Assembly (NCBI RefSeq): GCF_947496875.1
Contig: NZ_CANMEH010000008.1
Location: forward strand, 112,955-176,954
Direction of reading: 5' to 3'
DNA: 64,000 nt
Source: an uncultured Paracoccus sp.
GTDB lineage: Bacteria > Pseudomonadota > Alphaproteobacteria > Rhodobacterales > Rhodobacteraceae
Shown: positions 58,706 to 64,000 of the stretch, in pieces
Layout: each line of letters starts with the position of its first letter
Position numbering within the stretch: the first letter of the stretch is position 1
The notes under the pieces: model-generated
Databases searched by the model: none
The model's input: the letters and a program-made list of their open reading frames with translations, nothing else
Told to the model about the DNA's origin: nothing
Program-made: the position numbers and the translations under genes

Positions 58706-59286
58706 CCATGCTGCTGTGGGGGCTGATCGGCTATCTGCTGGGGTCGATCCCGTTCGGCCTCGTGATCACCCGGGCGCTCGGGCTGGGCGACCTGCGCCAG
58801 ATAGGCTCGGGCAATATCGGCGCGACCAACGTGCTGCGCACCGGCAACCGCGGCGCCGCACTGGCAACCCTGCTGCTGGACAGCGGCAAGGGCGCCATCG
58901 CGGTGCTGCTGGCCCGCTGGCTTGCCGGACCGGATGCGGCGCTGGTTGCGGGCGGGGCGGCCTTTCTGGGGCATCTCTACCCCGTCTGGCTGCGCTTTCA
59001 GGGCGGCAAGGGCGTGGCGACCTTCCTGGGAACGGTCCTGGCCCTGTCGTGGCCCATCGGCCTGATCGCCTGCGCCACGTGGCTGGTCACCGCCGCCGTC
59101 CTCCGCATCTCGTCGCTGGCCGCCCTGGTCGCCGCATTCGGCACGCCGGTCATCGCGCTGCTGGCGGGCCACCCGGCACTGGCCGCCGTGGCGGCGTTCA
59201 TGGCCCTGCTGATCCTGCTGCGGCACCGGACCAACATCGCGCGGATCAGGACCGGCACCGAACCGCGGATCGGTCAGCGGCGATAA
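58702..59286 (+). CDS. plsY: Glycerol-3-phosphate acyltransferase PlsY
   Basis: 194 residues. Integral membrane enzyme using acyl-phosphate to start phospholipid synthesis. LGSIPFGLVITRALGLGDLR, IGSGNIGATNVLRTG and FQGGKGVATFLGT (about 94-106) are the three motifs. Start ATG overlaps the pyrX stop by 4 bases. Its 3' end overlaps the convergent methyltransferase gene by 13 bases. Confidence 0.95.
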   Translation: MTMLLWGLIGYLLGSIPFGLVITRALGLGDLRQIGSGNIGATNVLRTGNRGAALATLLLDSGKGAIAVLLARWLAGPDAALVAGGAAFLGHLYPVWLRFQGGKGVATFLGTVLALSWPIGLIACATWLVTAAVLRISSLAALVAAFGTPVIALLAGHPALAAVAAFMALLILLRHRTNIARIRTGTEPRIGQRR

Positions 59287-59771
59287 AGCGCGGCATTCTC
59301 GGCCCGTATCCGGATCGCCAGAACGCCGGCATTCAGGACCGAAAAGACCACCGCCACCCAGACAAGACCCAGCACCATCGGCGCCACAGCGATCTCTGCT
59401 ACGACCAGCGTGTAGTTCGGGTGGCGCAGGAACCGGAACGGTCCGCGCCGCACCAGCGGCTCATCCAGAACGATGATCCGGGTCGTCCACCGCGATCCCA
59501 GCGTCCCCAGGATCCACAACCGCAGCGCCTGCAGAATGACGAACAGCCCCAGCCAGATCGGGCGGATCGGCTCGCCCCAGCCGAGCACGGCGATGGACCC
59601 GATCCACGCGGCATGCAGCGCCACGATCAGGGGATAGTGGCGGGCGCCATGTTCCACCGCCCCGCGCGCCAGCAACCGGCGCGTGTTGCGACGGGCGATG
59701 GCCAGTTCGCCCAACCGCTGGACGATCAGAAAGGCGATGAACAGCGCCGCCGGCCAGACCGGTTCAGACAT
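59274..59771 (-). CDS. Isoprenylcysteine carboxyl methyltransferase-family protein (BpsB/YpbQ-like)
   Basis: 165 residues from ATG 59771. Membrane protein with the ICMT-like motif RRGPFRFLRHPNYTLVV (about 110-126) and QRLGELAIARRNTRRLLARG early. It follows the type III PKS gene with an 8-base overlap, matching the bpsA-bpsB pair of Bacillus subtilis, whose second enzyme methylates alkylpyrones. So a methylated alkylpyrone is the likely product. Not a real prenyl-Cys methyltransferase. Confidence 0.85.
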   Translation of the reverse strand: MSEPVWPAALFIAFLIVQRLGELAIARRNTRRLLARGAVEHGARHYPLIVALHAAWIGSIAVLGWGEPIRPIWLGLFVILQALRLWILGTLGSRWTTRIIVLDEPLVRRGPFRFLRHPNYTLVVAEIAVAPMVLGLVWVAVVFSVLNAGVLAIRIRAENAALYRR

Positions 59772-60864
59772 CCAGCGGCAGCAGTGACAGGGTGAATCCC
59801 GGACCCAGCGCAGACAGCAGCAAGCGGCCGCGCGGCTGGCGCTGCAGCACCCGTTCCAGGACGAACAGCACCGTCGGCGCCGACATGTTGCCGGCGTCGC
59901 GCAGCACCTCGCGCTCGACATCCAGCGCGCCCGCCGGCAGCGCCAGCGCGGTTTCGATCGCGGTGACGACCTTGGCGCCGCCGGGATGGCAGACCATCCG
60001 GGTCACCGGCACCGGACCCAGATCGTCCCGCATGCCGTCGAAGGCCGCCCCCAGCCGCTCGGTCGCGAAGGCCGGGATCGAGCGGTCGAAGATGACCCCC
60101 AGACCGATATCGTCGACATCCCAGCCCATGATGTTCAGCGTATCGGGCCACATGTGCTGCAGCCCGCGGCCGATGCGCGGGGCATCGCCCGACCCGCTGC
60201 TCGTCCCGTCCGCCGATCCCAGCACGACGGCCGCGGCGCCGTCGCCGAACAGCGCCGTGGCGATGATGTCGGCCTTGTCCATCCGGTCCATGCGGAACAG
60301 CAGCGTGCAGGTTTCCACCGCAACCATCAGCACCCGGGACCCCGGCCGCGCCACGGCCAGTTCGCGCGCGATGGACAGGCCGGACACGCCGCCGGCACAG
60401 CCCAGGCCGAACACCGGCACCCGCAGCACATCCGGCCGGAACCCCATCTCCAGCGCCGCCACGGCCTCCAGCGTCGGGGTGGCGACGCCGGTCGAGGACA
60501 CGGTGACGATCGCGTCGATCTGGTCGGCCTGCAGACCCGCTGCTGCCAGCGCGCGGCCTGCGGCGTCGCGAAACAGCGCCACGGCCCCGGCGAGGAATGC
60601 ATCGTTGCGCGACTTCCAGCCGTGACTGTCGCCGAACCAGTCGAACGGCACCACCGAATGGCGCTTGTCGATGCCGGCATTCTCGAACGCGGTGACGATG
60701 CGTTCGAACTGGGCGTAGCGCGGCGCCAGCAGGTCGCGCGCCCGCTCCACCACCTGATCCTGCGGCAGGACATGCGGCGGCAGCGCCGTCGCGAGCCCCA
60801 GCAGGCGCACATCGGTGGTAGCCCCGCCCTCGGCGGGCAGCGGTTCGATCAGGGGAACGTTCAC
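59764..60864 (-). CDS. Type III polyketide synthase (chalcone-synthase fold)
   Basis: 366 residues from GTG 60864 (AAAGGACG ribosome site). The catalytic triad is visible: C156 in [11 protein letters not shown]293 in VCHPGG and N326 in AGNMSAP. Such enzymes condense malonyl-CoA onto long acyl-CoA starters to give alkylpyrones or alkylresorcinols. No signal of a PKS cluster beyond the methyltransferase. The MBL gene upstream is divergent. Confidence 0.94.
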   Translation of the reverse strand: MNVPLIEPLPAEGGATTDVRLLGLATALPPHVLPQDQVVERARDLLAPRYAQFERIVTAFENAGIDKRHSVVPFDWFGDSHGWKSRNDAFLAGAVALFRDAAGRALAAAGLQADQIDAIVTVSSTGVATPTLEAVAALEMGFRPDVLRVPVFGLGCAGGVSGLSIARELAVARPGSRVLMVAVETCTLLFRMDRMDKADIIATALFGDGAAAVVLGSADGTSSGSGDAPRIGRGLQHMWPDTLNIMGWDVDDIGLGVIFDRSIPAFATERLGAAFDGMRDDLGPVPVTRMVCHPGGAKVVTAIETALALPAGALDVEREVLRDAGNMSAPTVLFVLERVLQRQPRGRLLLSALGPGFTLSLLPLDV

Positions 60865-60887
60865 GCCCGTCCTTTCGGCTTGCCGTC

Positions 60888-60935
60888 GGGAACGCGCGAA
60901 GCCGCGACCGCGTTCCCTTCCCTGACCGATCGGTC
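60888..60935. promoter_or_regulatory. Paired palindromes in the polyketide-synthase/MBL divergent region
   Basis: GGGAACGCG (60888-60896) pairs with CGCGTTCCC (60909-60917), loop 12; just after is a perfect 12-bp palindrome GACCGATCGGTC (60924-60935). They lie in the 132-bp gap between oppositely directed genes, suiting a regulator operator. No regulator gene is adjacent. Confidence 0.45.
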
Positions 60936-60996
60936 CCATCCGGAAGGGCAAGGCACGCCGGTGCGCGTCGGGCCGGCTCCAGCTAGCGAGACAGCC

Positions 60997-61728
60997 ATGC
61001 AGATCACCTTTGCCGGTTGCGGGGACGCGTTTGGCAGTGGCGGCCGGTTCAACACCTGCTTTCACGTCGACGGTTGCGCGGCGCCGTTCCTGATCGATTG
61101 CGGCGCCACATCGCTGGTGGCGCTGAAGCGGGCGGGGCTCGACCCCGGCCAGATTGCCACGATCTTCGTCTCCCATTTCCATGCCGATCACTTCATGGGC
61201 ATCCCGTTCCTGGTGCTGGACGGGCAGTTCGGCAACCGCACAGCGCCGCTGACGATCGTCGGACCGAAGGGCCTGGCCGCGCAGTACGAGCGCGCCATGG
61301 AAACGGCGTTCCCCGGGTCGTCCAGGGCCGCGCGCGATTTCGAAGTCAAGCTGGAGGAGATTGCGCCGGGCGCCCCGCGCGAGGCGGACGGGCTTCGCGT
61401 GACGGCCACCGAGGTGCGGCACGCGAAATCGATGACCTGTCTCGGCTACCGCTTCGATGTCGACCGGAAAGTGCTGGCCTATACTGGCGACACCGAGTGG
61501 ATCCCCGCGCTCATCGACCTTGGTCGCGACGCCGACCTGCTGGTATCCGAGGCCTGCTTCTGGGACCGCAACGTCCCGGGCCACATGAACGTGACGACGC
61601 TGCGCGAGAATCTGCCCGAGGTCGGGGCCAAGCGGGTCGTCCTCACCCATATGGGCGAGGAGGTCCTGTCGCGTCTGGATCAGATCGGGTTCGAGACGGC
61701 GGCGGACGGGCTGACCATCACGCTCTGA
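60997..61728 (+). CDS. MBL-fold hydrolase (RNase Z-like)
   Basis: 243 residues. HADHF motif: SHFHADHFMGIPFL (about 60-73), with GDTEWIPALIDL, SEACFW and THMGEEVL. It resembles the small RNase Z/ElaC-like MBL proteins, though the exact tRNA-processing motif is not convincing, so the substrate is unknown. It is divergent from the polyketide synthase gene. Confidence 0.8.
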   Translation: MQITFAGCGDAFGSGGRFNTCFHVDGCAAPFLIDCGATSLVALKRAGLDPGQIATIFVSHFHADHFMGIPFLVLDGQFGNRTAPLTIVGPKGLAAQYERAMETAFPGSSRAARDFEVKLEEIAPGAPREADGLRVTATEVRHAKSMTCLGYRFDVDRKVLAYTGDTEWIPALIDLGRDADLLVSEACFWDRNVPGHMNVTTLRENLPEVGAKRVVLTHMGEEVLSRLDQIGFETAADGLTITL

Positions 61729-61749
61729 CCTGCCCCGCTCTGGCCGGCC

Positions 61750-62625
61750 TCAGCGCGTTGGCACGGGGCTGTCGCCGCGGTAGTCGTAGAAGCCGCGCCC
61801 CGACTTGCGACCCAGCCATCCCGCCTCGACATATTTGGTCAACAGGGGACAGGGACGGTACTTGGTGTCCGCCAGGCCGTCGTGCAGCACGTTCATGATC
61901 GCCAGACAGGTATCCAACCCGATGAAATCGGCCAATTCCAGCGGCCCCATGGGGTGGTTGGCGCCCAGCTTCATCGCCTGGTCGATCGACTTCACGCTGC
62001 CGACACCCTCGTACAGCGTGTAGACCGCCTCGTTGATCATCGGCATCAGGATCCGGTTGACGATGAAGGCCGGAAAATCCTCGGCGCTGGCGCTGGTCTT
62101 TCCCAGTTTCTCGACCACGTCGCACAGCTGGCGATAGGTGCTTTCGTCGGTGGCAATGCCGCGGATCAGCTCGACCAGCTGCATCACCGGAACCGGATTC
62201 ATGAAGTGGAAGCCCATGAATTTCTCTGGCCGGTCGGTGCGGCTGGCCAGCCGCGTGATCGAGATGGACGAGGTGTTCGACGTCAGGATCGTGTCGGGCG
62301 ACAGATGCGGCAGAAGCTCCGCGAAGATCTTGTTCTTGACGTCTTCGCGCTCGGTCGCCGCCTCGATCACCAGGTCGCATTTGCCAAGGTCCGTCAGCTC
62401 GGTCGTGGTGCTGATGCGGCTCATCGCGGCGGCCTTTTCCTCGGCCGTGATGCGCTCGCGACTGACCTGCCGTTCCAGGTTCCTGTCGATCAGGGCCAGC
62501 GCCTGTTCCATCGCCTCGGCGCTGATGTCGGTCATCACCACGTCATAGCCGGCAAGGGCGAAGACATGCGCGATCCCGTTGCCCATCTGCCCCGCGCCGA
62601 CCACGCCAACCGACTGTATCGTCAT
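61750..62625 (-). CDS. 3-hydroxybutyryl-CoA dehydrogenase
   Basis: 291 residues from ATG 62625. NAD loop VGVVGAGQMGNGIAHVFAL (about 6-24), TSNTSSISITRLA, GFHFMNPVPVMQLVELIRG and FIVNRILMPMINEAV. It reduces acetoacetyl-CoA to 3-hydroxybutyryl-CoA (or the reverse), in butyrate, PHB or beta-oxidation routes. Downstream of etfB-etfA with a terminator between, so transcription of the ETF genes may stop before it. Confidence 0.95.
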   Translation of the reverse strand: MTIQSVGVVGAGQMGNGIAHVFALAGYDVVMTDISAEAMEQALALIDRNLERQVSRERITAEEKAAAMSRISTTTELTDLGKCDLVIEAATEREDVKNKIFAELLPHLSPDTILTSNTSSISITRLASRTDRPEKFMGFHFMNPVPVMQLVELIRGIATDESTYRQLCDVVEKLGKTSASAEDFPAFIVNRILMPMINEAVYTLYEGVGSVKSIDQAMKLGANHPMGPLELADFIGLDTCLAIMNVLHDGLADTKYRPCPLLTKYVEAGWLGRKSGRGFYDYRGDSPVPTR

Positions 62626-62688
62626 CTTCAAGCCCCCGTTTGTCCCTCCGGACGATAGGACCAAGCGCAAGGACGCTTCAATGCCAAA

Positions 62689-62710
62689 CCGCCCGCGCGA
62701 AGGCGGGCGG
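62689..62710 (-). terminator. Probable terminator after etfA
   Basis: An 8-bp stem, CCGCCCGC (62689-62696) with GCGGGCGG (62703-62710), loop of 6, followed on the minus strand by TTTGGCATT. It lies 40 bases beyond the etfA stop and before the dehydrogenase gene. Confidence 0.55.
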
Positions 62711-62749
62711 TCCGGTTGCGGCGCAAGGGGTGACCCCGGTGGGGGTCGC

Positions 62750-63676
62750 CTACAGTTTCTCGGTGAGTTCCGGCAGGACGGTGAAGATGTCGCCGACCAG
62801 GCCGTAATCGGCGACCTGGAAGATCGGCGCCTCCTCGTCCTTGTTGATGGCGACGATCACCTTGCTGTCCTTCATCCCGGCCAGGTGCTGGATCGCGCCG
62901 GAAATCCCCGCCGCGATGTAGAGGTCGGGGGCCACCACCTTGCCGGTCTGTCCGACCTGCCAGTCGTTCGGCGCATAGCCCGAATCCACCGCCGCCCGCG
63001 ACGCGCCGACCGCCGCGCCCAGCTTGTCGGCCAGCTGCTCGATGATCGCGAACTTCTCCTTGGACCCCAGCGCCCGGCCGCCCGACACCACCCGCTTGGC
63101 CGAGGTCAGCTCGGGCCGGTCCGACTGCGCCACCTCGTCCGACACCCAGGACGACAGCCCCGGATCGGCAGCCGCCGGCGCCGCCTCGACCGGGGCCGAC
63201 CCGCCCTGGCCCGCCGCGTCATAGCTGGCGATGCGGACAGTCAGGACCTTGACCTTGTCGGACGACCTGACGGTCTGGATGGCCGCCGAGGTGAAGACGC
63301 TGCGCTCGAACGTGTCCGCATCGACGATCTTGCTGACCTCGGGGATCACCATCACGTCCAGCAGGGCCGCGGCGCGCGGCAGGATGTTTCTGGCATCCGT
63401 CGTGCCCGGCGCCGCGATATGGGTGTAGCCCGGGGCCAGCTCGACCAGCAGCGCCGCCATCGGCTCGGCCAGGCGATGCGCATAGGCGTCGCCCTCGGCA
63501 ACCAGCACCTTCGCCACGCCCTCGATCGAGGCCGCGTCCTGCGCGGCGGCCTGCGCTCCCGCCCCCGCGACCAGCAGCGTCACATCGCCGAGCGGCGCGA
63601 CCGCGGTCACCGCCTTGCTCGTCGCATCCATGTTCAGCCCGTTTTCGGCCATCTCGGCCAGCAGAAGGACAGCCAT
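62750..63676 (-). CDS. etfA: Electron transfer flavoprotein, alpha subunit
   Basis: 308 residues. FAD-binding C-terminal signature [19 protein letters not shown] (about 244-262) and [22 protein letters not shown]. Accepts electrons from acyl-CoA dehydrogenases and passes them to ETF-QO, both encoded here. The ATG overlaps the etfB stop by one base (TGATG). Confidence 0.96.
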   Translation of the reverse strand: MAVLLLAEMAENGLNMDATSKAVTAVAPLGDVTLLVAGAGAQAAAQDAASIEGVAKVLVAEGDAYAHRLAEPMAALLVELAPGYTHIAAPGTTDARNILPRAAALLDVMVIPEVSKIVDADTFERSVFTSAAIQTVRSSDKVKVLTVRIASYDAAGQGGSAPVEAAPAAADPGLSSWVSDEVAQSDRPELTSAKRVVSGGRALGSKEKFAIIEQLADKLGAAVGASRAAVDSGYAPNDWQVGQTGKVVAPDLYIAAGISGAIQHLAGMKDSKVIVAINKDEEAPIFQVADYGLVGDIFTVLPELTEKL

Positions 63677-64000
63677 CAGATCACCCCCGCAGCTTTCAGT
63701 TTCGACACCAGCTCATCGACCGAACCGACCTTGATCCCGGCCTTGCGGCCCTCGGGCTCGGCAGTCTTGACCACCGTCAGGCGCGGCGACACGTCCACCC
63801 CGTAATCGGCGGCGGACTTCTCGGTCAGCTCCTTCTTCTTCGCCTTCATGATGTTGGGCAGCGACGCGTAGCGCGGCTCGTTCAGGCGCAGATCCGCCGT
63901 CACGATCGCCGGCAGCCGGACCGCGATCGTCTGCAGCCCGCCATCGACCTCGCGGGTGACCCGGGCCGCCCCGTCCGCCACCTCGATGCTGCCGGCCTGC
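63676..64000 (-). CDS. etfB: Electron transfer flavoprotein, beta subunit (partial, cut at window end)
   Basis: The visible C-terminal ~108 residues include [20 protein letters not shown] and AKKKELTE, the beta-subunit recognition loop region (binding to dehydrogenase partners). The first codons lie beyond 64000. A GTG-like codon at 63981 is internal, not a start. etfA follows with a one-base overlap. Confidence 0.94.
   Translation of the reverse strand, partial: QAGSIEVADGAARVTREVDGGLQTIAVRLPAIVTADLRLNEPRYASLPNIMKAKKKELTEKSAADYGVDVSPRLTVVKTAEPEGRKAGIKVGSVDELVSKLKAAGVI

Overview
This is a roughly 70% GC chromosomal stretch from an alphaproteobacterium, most likely Rhodobacterales and close to Paracoccus. 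I infer this from the gene set (aa3 oxidase subunit IV, DUF2794, the LigB-Lhr-exonuclease-PdeM block, ETF and ETF-QO genes, a bioBFDA operon) and from protein style; no rRNA or marker comparison could be made. The window is almost fully coding. I saw no prophage, insertion sequence, plasmid gene or CRISPR array.

Layout. 1-5.6 kb: tail of tamA and a long tamB (outer-membrane protein export), then tRNA-Ala. 5.9-9.3 kb: trxC and gcvP. 9.5-14 kb: a possible 27-residue membrane microprotein, an XpaC-like protein, truA, a broken sugar-transferase fragment, a UspA protein, a NifU-type Fe-S scaffold, tsaB and rimI. 14.2-18.5 kb: purine nucleoside phosphorylase, gyrB and an outer-membrane barrel protein with a clear terminator. 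18.6-25.5 kb: a PHB-depolymerase-like esterase with a PhaR-type site upstream, then the four-gene DNA end-processing module (PdeM, Lhr-like helicase, ATP-dependent ligase, MBL exonuclease). 25.5-32.8 kb: DMT exporter, mobA divergent from DUF2478-tusA, AEC transporter, enoyl-CoA hydratase, DUF2794, two I78 inhibitor lipoproteins and glutamate dehydrogenase.

32.8-41.6 kb: bioB-bioF-bioD-bioA (overlapping), then pdxJ - unknown nuclease-like gene - acpS (overlapping), ispE and a TPR lipid- or envelope-type protein. 41.7-50 kb: glycosyltransferase, ETF-QO, greA, a Pro/Ala-rich membrane protein, a CoA-transferase gene with a decayed tandem duplication of its tail, azlCD, a lipoprotein and cytochrome oxidase subunit IV. 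50-64 kb: MBL hydrolase with acyl-CoA dehydrogenase, tsaC/sua5, a uracil-DNA glycosylase without Fe-S cysteines, a DsbD-alpha protein, yqgE, pyrB with a catalytically dead pyrC, plsY, a type III polyketide synthase with an ICMT-like methyltransferase (BpsAB-like), an MBL protein, 3-hydroxybutyryl-CoA dehydrogenase and etfA-etfB (cut by the window end).

The best candidates for something new are the low-GC PD-(D/E)XK-like gene locked between pdxJ and acpS, a 46-bp repeat with about 11-bp internal periodicity that sits in frame inside bioD and again upstream of azlC, and the seven-fold ~100-residue repeat array inside TamB. Most other genes are ordinary housekeeping or fatty-acid/PHB metabolism genes.
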